Shown here: positions 1 to 6,524 of the stretch, piece after piece
Numbering within the stretch: the stretch's first letter is position 1
How the letters are laid out: the number at the start of each line of letters is the position of its first letter
Source: an uncultured Erysipelotrichaceae bacterium
GTDB lineage: Bacteria > Bacillota_I > Bacilli_A > RF39 > UBA660
Assembly: GCA_902773365.1 (NCBI GenBank)
Contig: CACYEG010000061.1
Span: 1 to 8,848, forward strand
Direction: 5' to 3'
DNA length: 8,848 nt
Program-made: the position numbers and the translations under genes
Notes under the pieces: model-generated
Databases searched by the model: none
Told to the model about the DNA's origin: nothing
The model's input: the letters and a program-made list of their open reading frames with translations, nothing else

Positions 1-69
1 CTGATTTACACCAGCCTTATACTCTATTAATGCACTATTGTCATTTATAAAGAGTATTTTCCCCAACAT
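1..69 (-). CDS. 5' end of an unrecognised gene, cut by the window edge
   Basis: Only the first 23 codons are visible; the reading frame runs off the left edge of the window with no stop. Translation begins MLGKILFINDNSALIEYKAG and looks like the first strands of a beta-rich domain. The ATG is well supported by an AGGAGAG ribosome binding site 6 bases upstream, which is shared with the stop codon of the preceding 128-residue gene, so it belongs to the same operon as the WXG100-like genes. The short N-terminus faintly recalls HerA/DUF87-type ATPases, whose N-termini often begin with a small beta-barrel, but this is a weak impression from 23 residues. It could equally be another T7SS accessory or effector gene. 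The existence and start of the gene are fairly secure; its function is not. Confidence 0.7.
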   Translation of the reverse strand, partial: MLGKILFINDNSALIEYKAGVNQ

Positions 70-75
70 ATTATT

Positions 76-83
76 CTCTCCTA
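76..83 (-). promoter_or_regulatory. Ribosome binding site overlapping a UAG stop (128-residue gene to partial gene)
   Basis: On the minus strand the sequence TAGGAGAG contains the TAG stop of the upstream 128-residue gene and, from its A, the AGGAGAG Shine-Dalgarno of the partial gene starting at 69. The spacing to ATG is about 6 bases. Ribosomes terminating on this stop would sit on the next gene's binding site, which favours coupled translation. Confidence 0.75.
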
Positions 84-467
84 TTTCAATAAGTTATCTA
101 CTTCACGCTCAAGATTACGTATATCTGTTTTTAAAAGATTAATCTTTGCTTGATTACGATCTTCTTTACTTTTTTCCTGCTCAATTTTTAATTGAGACTC
201 TTTTGCTTTTATTTTTTGTATTTTTTGAGCTGCTGTCTTTAAATTAGTTAGTTTAGTCTTTAAAACTTCAATACTTCCATTTATTTCTTTTGAAGAGTTG
301 ATGCTATTTAGGGCGTTAACGCACTTTTTTTTGCTAGACGATTTCCAAACCCGATTATAACTTAAAGCAGAAGCATACCCACCCACTCTATTGTTTTCTA
401 ATTCATTTAAAGCATTAACACAGGCCGCTTCTAAATTTTTAGCCCAAATATTTGAATATTTGCCCAT
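81..467 (-). CDS. Helical WXG100-like/coiled-coil protein with degenerate motif (128 aa)
   Basis: A small, charged, all-helical protein with no signal peptide or membrane segment. A W-K-S triplet at residues 41-43 sits where WXG100 proteins carry W-x-G between their two helices, and the surrounding NRVWKSSSKKK resembles the neighbouring WXG100 loops with the glycine lost. The C-terminal half (about residues 64-128) is a long Lys/Glu/Gln-rich coiled coil. The hexapeptide CVNALN occurs twice, at residues 16-21 and 49-54. It starts with ATG after an AGGTGC binding site shared with the stop of the 93-residue gene. Small helical proteins of this size in T7SSb loci (for example YwqH/DUF5082-like or Lap-type partners) often bind an effector encoded next door, so a chaperone or secretion-partner role is inferred. 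I cannot assign it to a named family with certainty. Confidence 0.8.
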   Translation of the reverse strand: MGKYSNIWAKNLEAACVNALNELENNRVGGYASALSYNRVWKSSSKKKCVNALNSINSSKEINGSIEVLKTKLTNLKTAAQKIQKIKAKESQLKIEQEKSKEDRNQAKINLLKTDIRNLEREVDNLLK

Positions 468-470
468 ATT

Positions 471-477
471 GCACCTA
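471..477 (-). promoter_or_regulatory. Ribosome binding site overlapping a UAG stop (93- to 128-residue gene)
   Basis: The minus strand reads TAGGTGC: TAG ends the 93-residue gene and AGGTG acts as the Shine-Dalgarno for the ATG at 467. It is weaker than its neighbours, so translation of the 128-residue gene may depend on ribosomes arriving from upstream. Confidence 0.65.
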
Positions 478-756
478 TTGTATTCCCATCAGCTTGTGGT
501 CAATGAGGTAATAATTTTCAACAACAGTACTCATATATGAGTCTATGTTTGCAAACTGTTCAGTAATAGTTACATAATTATCTACTATACCACTAATGAG
601 GCTATTATAAGTTTCTTCAACTTCACTAGTCCATACGTCAGATTTACATATGTCTTGACTAATTTTTATAAAAGTGTCTACAGATGAATTAATCGCATTA
701 AATTCATTTACTAAATATGCTCTCTCATTATCTAAAGCGCCATAATCACAATCCAT
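475..756 (-). CDS. WXG100-like secretion partner with degenerate motif (93 aa)
   Basis: Length and helix-turn-helix character match the WXG100/EsxA-EsxB superfamily of T7SS substrates. The turn carries SDVWTSEVEETY: tryptophan 42 is kept but the glycine is a serine (W-T-S, residues 42-44). Near the C-terminus residues 82-86 read YYLID, which fits the YxxxD/E pattern that, in mycobacterial T7SS heterodimers, lies on the partner opposite the one presenting its WXG. The gene lies 10 bases after the classical 96-residue WXG100 gene, and its strong AGGAGGTG site overlaps that gene's stop, so stoichiometric co-translation is likely. I infer that the 96- and 93-residue proteins form a heterodimer. 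No signal peptide or membrane segment is present, as expected for T7SS substrates. Family membership is fairly sure; partnership is inferred. Confidence 0.85.
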   Translation of the reverse strand: MDCDYGALDNERAYLVNEFNAINSSVDTFIKISQDICKSDVWTSEVEETYNSLISGIVDNYVTITEQFANIDSYMSTVVENYYLIDHKLMGIQ

Positions 757-760
757 ATAA

Positions 761-769
761 CACCTCCTA
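761..769 (-). promoter_or_regulatory. Strong ribosome binding site overlapping a UAG stop (96- to 93-residue gene)
   Basis: The minus strand reads TAGGAGGTG, joining the TAG stop of the 96-residue WXG100 gene to a near-perfect AGGAGGTG Shine-Dalgarno 4 bases before the ATG at 756. This is the strongest of the four stop/binding-site fusions in the window. Confidence 0.8.
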
Positions 770-1057
770 TATAATAGTTAATTCTCTTTCTTTGGTATCT
801 GCTTTTTCTATAGCATCACTATATGCTTTTACAAAATTGCTATATGTCTGCATCGAACTTGCCATTTTCTTTAAGTCAGAGACATAACCGGACATCTTTA
901 AACTAAATGCCTTATTATCTGTACCTTTCCAAATATTACTGTTTATATAATCAACTTTATCTTGAATACCATTTACTTTTTTGTATATATCACTTACTTG
1001 ATCATTGAGTAATTTGACTTTATCATTTAAGACTTCAGTATCGATAATAACGCTCAT
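767..1057 (-). CDS. WXG100 family T7SS protein, EsxA/YukE-like (96 aa)
   Basis: A classical small WXG100 protein: two amphipathic helices joined by a turn with SNIWKGTDNKAF, giving W43-K44-G45 near the middle of a 96-residue chain, the normal size for EsxA/YukE. Such proteins leave the cell through the EssC channel as folded four-helix dimers and can act as substrates, co-secretion partners or activators of EssC. There is no signal peptide. I see no clear YxxxD/E in its tail, whereas the 93-residue neighbour has one, which supports a heterodimer. Translation starts at ATG after AAAGGGG with 6 bases spacing; this site lies at the foot of a 20-bp stem-loop. It shares a transcript with the 229-residue gene upstream unless the stem-loops interrupt it. 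Confidence 0.92.
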   Translation of the reverse strand: MSVIIDTEVLNDKVKLLNDQVSDIYKKVNGIQDKVDYINSNIWKGTDNKAFSLKMSGYVSDLKKMASSMQTYSNFVKAYSDAIEKADTKERELTII

Positions 1058-1069
1058 ATTATTCCCCTT

Positions 1070-1113
1070 TTCATAAATAAGGCTTTAAAATAATTTAAAG
1101 CCTTATTTATGAA
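1070..1113 (-). repeat. 20-bp perfect inverted repeat (RNA stem-loop) before the WXG100 gene
   Basis: Bases 1070-1089 are the exact reverse complement of 1094-1113, with a 4-base loop (ATAA on the plus strand). The stem may extend slightly through one G-U pair. It lies in the 81-base gap between the 229- and 96-residue genes and ends beside the AAAGGGG binding site of the latter. No T-tract follows it on either strand, so it is not a classical terminator. A role in RNA stability, processing or translation of the downstream WXG100 gene is inferred. Confidence 0.85.
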
Positions 1114-1135
1114 GAAAACCTTTATAGGTTTTCTT
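1112..1135 (-). repeat. Second stem-loop, 9-bp perfect stem
   Basis: AAGAAAACC (1112-1120) pairs exactly with GGTTTTCTT (1127-1135) around a 6-base loop. In the minus-strand RNA it comes first, 3 bases after the stop codon of the 229-residue gene. It shares bases 1112-1113 with the larger stem, so full formation of both is mutually exclusive at that edge. Its 3' arm is U-rich but followed by CATAAATAAGG, so termination would be weak at most. Confidence 0.7.
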
Positions 1136-1138
1136 GTA

Positions 1139-1828
1139 TTAAACAGTATCAACGTTTCTTGCGTTTTCGCCTGCTTGTTTAATATTTTGGATACATTTTC
1201 CAATTGATTCACTTGCCTTACTATAGTTAGTTGCAATACTTGCAGTTAGTTTTGAAACTATCTCGTTAGCTGAAGCACCTGTCATTGCACCACTTGTAGT
1301 AAGTGTAGCAATTTTTTTCTTCATCTCTTCAACAACTCCATCAAGTTTTTGATTAATAGTATTTAATTCACTTGAAATGTTTTCCATTTTTCCATAGTCG
1401 TAAACAACTTCTTCAGTTGCAACATTCATATTTGCAGCTTCTTCTATTTGAGCAGCGCTAAGGTTACCATAGTTAGCTGTATTTGTCATTTTACCTAAGT
1501 TTGTAACTTCCAAATTTTTTAAATTTGCATTGACGTCGTTCATTGCCTCTTCAAATGCTTTTCCAAAATTATTTGTTAGTTGTACTAAAGCATCATGTGT
1601 CTCCTTGAAAAGATTATAGTTCGTTTTGGCTGCATCTCCAGACCAAACTCCTGGTTGCACTAAGTTCTCCATTTGTCTTCCAAAATCTTTAGAACAAGTA
1701 TTGATACTTACTGATGCACCATCGATATAGCTCATTACATCATTAGCCCAAACTTTAAACTTTTCTGGATTATAAGATATCCTTTGTCCTTCTATTGCTG
1801 CACCTGTTGCAGCGTTCATTAATGCCAT
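1139..1828 (-). CDS. Double-length WXG100-like protein, probably two fused helical hairpins (229 aa)
   Basis: The N-terminal half (about 1-108) is a WXG100-type hairpin with PGVWSGDAAKTNY at its turn, W62-S63-G64. After a linker (about 109-145) the C-terminal half repeats the pattern: a helix from about 146 to 178, a turn SGAMTGASANEI, then a helix to about 220. Aligning GVWSGDAAK with GAMTGASAN puts M182 on the tryptophan and G184 on the glycine, 120 residues apart. The protein is more than twice the family's usual length and has no signal peptide or membrane segment. A Y145xxxE149 occurs at the linker end. Its ATG has a full AGGAGG site 6 bases upstream and its own promoter, which suggests high expression separate from essC. 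WXG membership of the first half is well supported; the fusion reading of the second rests on this internal comparison. Confidence 0.85.
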   Translation of the reverse strand: MALMNAATGAAIEGQRISYNPEKFKVWANDVMSYIDGASVSINTCSKDFGRQMENLVQPGVWSGDAAKTNYNLFKETHDALVQLTNNFGKAFEEAMNDVNANLKNLEVTNLGKMTNTANYGNLSAAQIEEAANMNVATEEVVYDYGKMENISSELNTINQKLDGVVEEMKKKIATLTTSGAMTGASANEIVSKLTASIATNYSKASESIGKCIQNIKQAGENARNVDTV

Positions 1829-1856
1829 AATATCCCTCCTCTATTTATATAGCACC

Positions 1857-1866
1857 TTACTGTACA
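1857..1866 (-). repeat. TGTACARTAA repeat, copy 2 (at the expected transcription start)
   Basis: The minus strand reads TGTACAGTAA, downstream of the -10 box at 1872-1877 and covering the expected +1. It matches copy 1 (1913-1922) in nine of ten bases in the same orientation, 56 bases away. It may be a regulator binding site; chance is possible in AT-rich DNA. Confidence 0.4.
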
Positions 1867-1871
1867 TTAAT

Positions 1872-1901
1872 ATCTTATCATATAATTTAAACAAGAAGCA
1901 A
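1872..1901 (-). promoter_or_regulatory. Putative promoter for the WXG100-like gene cluster
   Basis: On the minus strand TTGCTT (1896-1901) and TAAGAT (1872-1877) are 18 bases apart, and TGA just before the -10 gives an extended -10 (TGATAAGAT). A start near 1865 would give a leader of roughly 37 bases before the ATG at 1828. It lies in the 94-base gap after essC, the only sizeable gap between them, and would let the secreted small proteins be made at a different level from the ATPase. Confidence 0.55.
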
Positions 1902-1912
1902 GTGTTTTACAT

Positions 1913-1922
1913 TTATTGTACA
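1913..1922 (-). repeat. TGTACARTAA repeat, copy 1 (upstream of the -35)
   Basis: The minus strand reads TGTACAATAA immediately after the stop codon of the essC-like gene and about 11 bases upstream of the -35 hexamer. With copy 2 it brackets the promoter. The core TGTACA is itself a palindrome. Confidence 0.4.
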
Positions 1923-4900
1923 CTACTTTTCATCAAAACTTGACAGTAGTTTAATACGGGCTGCTTTTGAAGAATTCACGACATATCCAAAATCATTAGT
2001 AATCTCTTCATTGGCTTCTCGTGTCAATCTATTAATTCTCAAAAGATTCTGGTCTGCAACACCACTACCAATCCAAACACCTTTAGTAGTATCAGCACCA
2101 TTTTTAAACCAATCATCATACGCATAAGACTTCAATTGATCAGCATTATCGATTAACACAAAATATACGCCTTTAACAGTACCGTTGTTGTGTATAATTT
2201 CTTCAAATTTCTTTTTATTGTCATCTGATAATTTATTTATAAATTCTCCAACTCCAAAGATGAATATTATGTGTTTCTTTAGTGTCTCTGTAAATTTATC
2301 ATTAAATCCGCTCTTTTCATATGCTTCACTTACTTTTTGAGTATATTCACAATATTTTTCTACTAATTCGTTAAATCCACTAGTATAGTATTTACTGTCC
2401 TTAAATTCAGTAAAAGCAATATCTGTAGCATTAACAAAGCAAATATTAAATTTATTGTAATATTCTAATTCTTTTACCAAAGCTGATACAAATACATACG
2501 TATTTTCCACATCTTGGCTTGAAACTAGATTTATGACTTGTTTTTCAAAATTTAAGAAAGCAGGTTCTAACGTATTCTTATTTACTCCTATAAATACTTT
2601 CTTCAAGTCTTTTTCAACTATGTCTTTAGCATACTCATAATCAACTTTTTCTGGCAATACAGGTATTGGTTTCGCTTTATAACTAACACTACTACTTAGC
2701 TCTTTAGTATATTCCATAATGTAATCCATAGAATTTTCTTCTTTGATAATTGCAGTTTGAAATTCGTAAATATCATCTTTTTTAAATAGACCTCTACCCT
2801 TTATTTTAGATGGTAATTTACCATGGGTATTACCTAGAATACTAGAATAGTCATAGTCTCCGTTAAGCTGTAATACATAAGTCAAGTTGAAATTTTGTCT
2901 TACTCTCGATCTAACTGCGCTTTCACTATTAGCAGTAATTACAAAGAATATTCCATATTTGAATGCTTCCCTAGATAATTTAGCAATCTCTTCAGTTAAA
3001 TCTTCATAGTTCTCGCTAAATACTTCATAGTTATTTATCATTATAACCAAGTTAGGAAGTTTGTTTTCACTCCTTTTAATATAATCTTGGTAAGTTCCAC
3101 CAAATTCGACAAATTCTTTCTTACGTTTTTCTAATTCACTATAGATCATTTTGAACATGTTGTTTAGTTTGTCGACATCATTTAAAAATACTATATCGCC
3201 AACGTGTGGAGCATTTCTATATGCTCTTAACGTTTCACTTCCAAAGTCTACTATATAGAAATTGACCTCTGAAGCAGTATAACTAGATATGCAAGAATAT
3301 ATTAAAGATGATAAGAAATCTTCTTTTCCGCTTCCAGTTATACCAAATATAAGAGCATTACCTAACTTAGATAGTGGCACTGTAAGTACGTTTTGTTCCT
3401 GATTATCAGGGTCATCGTATTCTCCAATAATTGGATTAAGATAATACTCGGTTTTAGTAAATTCGTACTTTTCTTTAAGTTTATCGATATAAATTTTATC
3501 TGGTATTTTTTCAAGCCATAATCTCTTGATTTTAATTTTTCTCTCTTTGGCAGTCGCACATATATACTTAACAACATTAGGTAATTCTTCGCCTAATGAT
3601 TCACCAGTGGATTCTACTTCAACATCTTTTGTGGTAGTAACAAAACCGATATTGTTAATTGCGTTTACTGCCGTATTTCTTTCTTTTCTGAAACTTGGAC
3701 TTGGTATGTATTGTCCACCTGTCCATGTCGATTGACCGAGAGTATAAACTTCATCTGTACCAACTTGAAGATAGAATCTTCCTCTCTTTTGTAAATATGC
3801 TGCATCTGGTTTTTTAATAACTTCTTGTGAATCACTTGGTTCTTGTACTTTTAAACATACTCTAAAGCGGGTATTAGACCAAATCTGCTGGTCAACTACA
3901 CCACCTGGTTTTTGTGTTGCTAAAATCAAATGGACACCTAGTGAACGACCGACACGAGCGACTGAAATAAGCTTATCCATGAATTCTGGTTGTTGTTCTT
4001 TTAATTCGGCAAACTCATCTGAGATGATGAAAAGGTGTGCGATTGGCTCTTTTCCTTTTAATCTTCCTTCGCGGTATAATTTCTGATATTTATATATATC
4101 CATTGTAGACTCATTTGCTAAATTTCTTGCCTCATTAAATTCCCTTTGTCTTCTTTTAACTTCACTTTCGATAGATGCAAGGCTTCTATTAAGCTCGTTG
4201 CCATCTAAGTTCGTTATAGTTCCTGCTAAGTGAGGTAAATAATACATATCATTAGCAAATGCACCGGTCAAACTTCCACCTTTATAGTCAATTAGTATCA
4301 TTTGTACTTCATATGGATGATAATTGACTGCAAGAGATAAAATAAACGATATGATAAATTCAGATTTACCACTACCAGTAGTACCAGCGATTAATCCGTG
4401 TGGTCCATGGTATTTTTCGTGTAAATCTAAGTTAATGACTTCTCCACCCTTACCAATTCCAATTGGTGCTGCGAGTGATAATATTGGATTATTCCTTCTC
4501 CATCTTTCATAGACGTTTAATTGTTCAACTTTACCGACTTGATACATCTCTAAGAAATGATACACATCAGGCAAGTTAGACTCGACTTCTGTTTTGATAT
4601 CTATTGGAATATTGGATAATTCTTTAGCACATTCGAACAAGTCATCCGTGCTCGAAAAATCTATTTTAAAAGTTTGTGTCGCACCATTTAATACACTAGA
4701 AAATATTGCACACTCATCTTTATTTAATTGAATAAAGTTTTTGCACTCATTAGGTAATGCCGAAACTTTGTCTACAAGCATTATTACATTAAAACCATAA
4801 TAGTTGTTACTAGACATGACGTTTTTTATAAAATCATATGAATCAATCGACTTTGGAGCATCTGTAATAATAGTATAGTGCGTTGCATATTTTTCTTCAT

Positions 4901-6512
4901 TTTTATTATTATTTCTTCGCTCGTTATAAATTTTTTCTAATACGTACATTATTTCGCGATACTCATCGTTGTTAGAACCAAAAAATCTAAACGTTCTATC
5001 GTTATTCCAACTATGAGGTAAAACTTTCATATATTCCCAATCTTTTTCGTTATCATTAGAAGTAAATGTAACAATTTTAAGTTCATCATAACTATAGTTA
5101 GTCATCATTTGTAAAATTAATCTATCTACAAATTCCTTGTTTATAACTGGGTTACCTACAATGCCGGCCGCGATATTTTCTTTAAAGGAAAATGATACAG
5201 GCACTTCATATAAAATACGTTCTTTCTTTCCTAATTCTCTTGCTATATCTAATAGATTATCTTGGGTAATGGAAAAATGTTCTTCGGGATAGTTTATTTC
5301 TATTTGCATAGGTAAATTGCCAATACCAACAGGAAGATTTAAAAAATTATCATCAGTAACTCTTCTTTGCCATAACTTTATATCGTGGTTCTTTATGATT
5401 TTCTGACAATCTGCTATAGACATATTATTTTCAAATAAACTTTTCCTTTGTGCTTCTAAATCTATATTTATCTTTTGCTCTATAGAATCGATATAATTTT
5501 TATACTTTTTTTGTCTTACTTTTTCGGCTTTTTTTGAAGACCTTTTCTGATATGCTTTTGTTGCCATCGGCCAAAGTAAACTAGAAAGTAGCATACTTCC
5601 ACTCATAGCAAGTGCTGTTATAGTCTGTTTAGGATCCTGTTGTCCATTTCTTGCCTGACTAAGACTTGACATGAGCATAATCATGCTAGACATCGACATA
5701 GTTAACATTGGCCCAACTGTAAGTGCAGCAGGAGTTTTATCTTCATCTTGCTTTGTAGGTGGTGTATCTATTGAATAAGTGCTTTTATTTAATAGTTTAT
5801 AAAAATATGGAGTACGATAAAAGTAATTTGTTTCGCTATGTACATCATCAGATAATTCCTCATGTTTATCCTCGAATTCATCTTTTTTAGGTACAACATT
5901 AGTGAAAGCGGCATCGTAATCTACAAGGCCACCAGGATTATTTACTAATAGGTAATCTAGTCCATCCTTTTTCAACAAAATAATCTTTAATCCGAATATA
6001 AATATTACATCACCATATTCTATTTTTTTAGAACCTACAACCATTTTTTGATTGACGTAAACTGATGTATTTTCTACAATTTCAACATAATAATTTCCGT
6101 CTTTTTTTAAAATTGAACAAGTCTGGGGAGGAATACCACCTAACTTATATGTAATGCTTGCACTAGCATCACTACCAACTGTTACAACTCCGCTTGTTGG
6201 TATACTATATTCTTTATATGTTTTATCATATACAGGAGAACAGTATAGATAGTATGATTCGTTTTTATAGTTGTTTTTAATCATTCTAAATGTATATTCT
6301 TTTAGTTCTGCATATGGCACCATTATACCGTCTTTATCCGTAATAAAAGCATCCTGATTACTAACAAGCTGCCATTTTCCATCCTTGGCTTCGACATTCA
6401 ATAGGTTAATCTTTTTACCATTTTCATAATCTGTAATCCAGTAGTTTCCTTGAACTACTTCAGGTAATGAAAAAACACTCAATTTATTCTTTTTAATAAT
6501 AGTTATCTGCAT
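1923..6512 (-). CDS. essC: T7SSb FtsK/SpoIIIE-type membrane ATPase, EssC/YukBA-like
   Basis: The motor and central membrane component of the T7SSb machine, which recognises and drives WXG100-type substrates. Positions here count from the ATG at 6512. Two FHA-like beta domains fill about 1-95 and 105-190. Two hydrophobic segments follow (about 262-286 and 298-320), then a basic coiled-coil stretch. ATPase domain 1 is intact: Walker A GTTGSGKS (710-717), Walker B FIISDE (D832, E833) and RVGRSLGVHLILATQKP. Domain 2 has GITGSGKE (1057-1064), where the usual Ser/Thr is Glu, and IMINNYE where Walker B acidic residues are expected. Domain 3 (from about 1305) has no recognisable P-loop. At 1529 residues it has the normal full length. 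I prefer this ATG because AGGTGG lies 5 bases upstream; an in-frame GTG at 6521 would add three residues but sits inside that binding site. Confidence 0.96.
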   Translation of the reverse strand: MQITIIKKNKLSVFSLPEVVQGNYWITDYENGKKINLLNVEAKDGKWQLVSNQDAFITDKDGIMVPYAELKEYTFRMIKNNYKNESYYLYCSPVYDKTYKEYSIPTSGVVTVGSDASASITYKLGGIPPQTCSILKKDGNYYVEIVENTSVYVNQKMVVGSKKIEYGDVIFIFGLKIILLKKDGLDYLLVNNPGGLVDYDAAFTNVVPKKDEFEDKHEELSDDVHSETNYFYRTPYFYKLLNKSTYSIDTPPTKQDEDKTPAALTVGPMLTMSMSSMIMLMSSLSQARNGQQDPKQTITALAMSGSMLLSSLLWPMATKAYQKRSSKKAEKVRQKKYKNYIDSIEQKINIDLEAQRKSLFENNMSIADCQKIIKNHDIKLWQRRVTDDNFLNLPVGIGNLPMQIEINYPEEHFSITQDNLLDIARELGKKERILYEVPVSFSFKENIAAGIVGNPVINKEFVDRLILQMMTNYSYDELKIVTFTSNDNEKDWEYMKVLPHSWNNDRTFRFFGSNNDEYREIMYVLEKIYNERRNNNKNEEKYATHYTIITDAPKSIDSYDFIKNVMSSNNYYGFNVIMLVDKVSALPNECKNFIQLNKDECAIFSSVLNGATQTFKIDFSSTDDLFECAKELSNIPIDIKTEVESNLPDVYHFLEMYQVGKVEQLNVYERWRRNNPILSLAAPIGIGKGGEVINLDLHEKYHGPHGLIAGTTGSGKSEFIISFILSLAVNYHPYEVQMILIDYKGGSLTGAFANDMYYLPHLAGTITNLDGNELNRSLASIESEVKRRQREFNEARNLANESTMDIYKYQKLYREGRLKGKEPIAHLFIISDEFAELKEQQPEFMDKLISVARVGRSLGVHLILATQKPGGVVDQQIWSNTRFRVCLKVQEPSDSQEVIKKPDAAYLQKRGRFYLQVGTDEVYTLGQSTWTGGQYIPSPSFRKERNTAVNAINNIGFVTTTKDVEVESTGESLGEELPNVVKYICATAKERKIKIKRLWLEKIPDKIYIDKLKEKYEFTKTEYYLNPIIGEYDDPDNQEQNVLTVPLSKLGNALIFGITGSGKEDFLSSLIYSCISSYTASEVNFYIVDFGSETLRAYRNAPHVGDIVFLNDVDKLNNMFKMIYSELEKRKKEFVEFGGTYQDYIKRSENKLPNLVIMINNYEVFSENYEDLTEEIAKLSREAFKYGIFFVITANSESAVRSRVRQNFNLTYVLQLNGDYDYSSILGNTHGKLPSKIKGRGLFKKDDIYEFQTAIIKEENSMDYIMEYTKELSSSVSYKAKPIPVLPEKVDYEYAKDIVEKDLKKVFIGVNKNTLEPAFLNFEKQVINLVSSQDVENTYVFVSALVKELEYYNKFNICFVNATDIAFTEFKDSKYYTSGFNELVEKYCEYTQKVSEAYEKSGFNDKFTETLKKHIIFIFGVGEFINKLSDDNKKKFEEIIHNNGTVKGVYFVLIDNADQLKSYAYDDWFKNGADTTKGVWIGSGVADQNLLRINRLTREANEEITNDFGYVVNSSKAARIKLLSSFDEK

Positions 6513-6517
6513 AGTTA

Positions 6518-6524
6518 CCACCTA
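6518..6524 (-). promoter_or_regulatory. Ribosome binding site overlapping a UAG stop (yukD/esaB-like to essC-like)
   Basis: The minus strand reads TAGGTGG: TAG ends the 83-residue gene and AGGTGG is the Shine-Dalgarno for the essC-like ATG at 6512, 5 bases away. It decides the start in favour of the ATG over the GTG at 6521 and ties translation of the two machine components together. Confidence 0.75.

Noticed and set aside
1070..1135. A classical rho-independent terminator after the 229-residue gene
   Set aside because: Neither stem-loop is followed by a T-tract on the minus strand; the larger one runs straight into the binding site of the next gene.
1054..1236. A 60-codon minus-strand frame across the gap between the 229- and 96-residue genes
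   Set aside because: It overlaps the 3' end of the 229-residue gene and reads through both hairpins; it has no convincing start signal.
3362..4512. Open frames on both strands inside the essC-like gene (minus 3362-3577; plus 3526-3735 and 4324-4512)
   Set aside because: All lie wholly inside the essC-like coding region in other frames, have no ribosome binding sites or recognisable domains, and are explained as shadow frames.
6510..6521. GTG at 6521 as the start of the essC-like gene
   Set aside because: This GTG is part of the AGGTGG site that serves the ATG at 6512, and no separate site lies upstream of it at a good distance.
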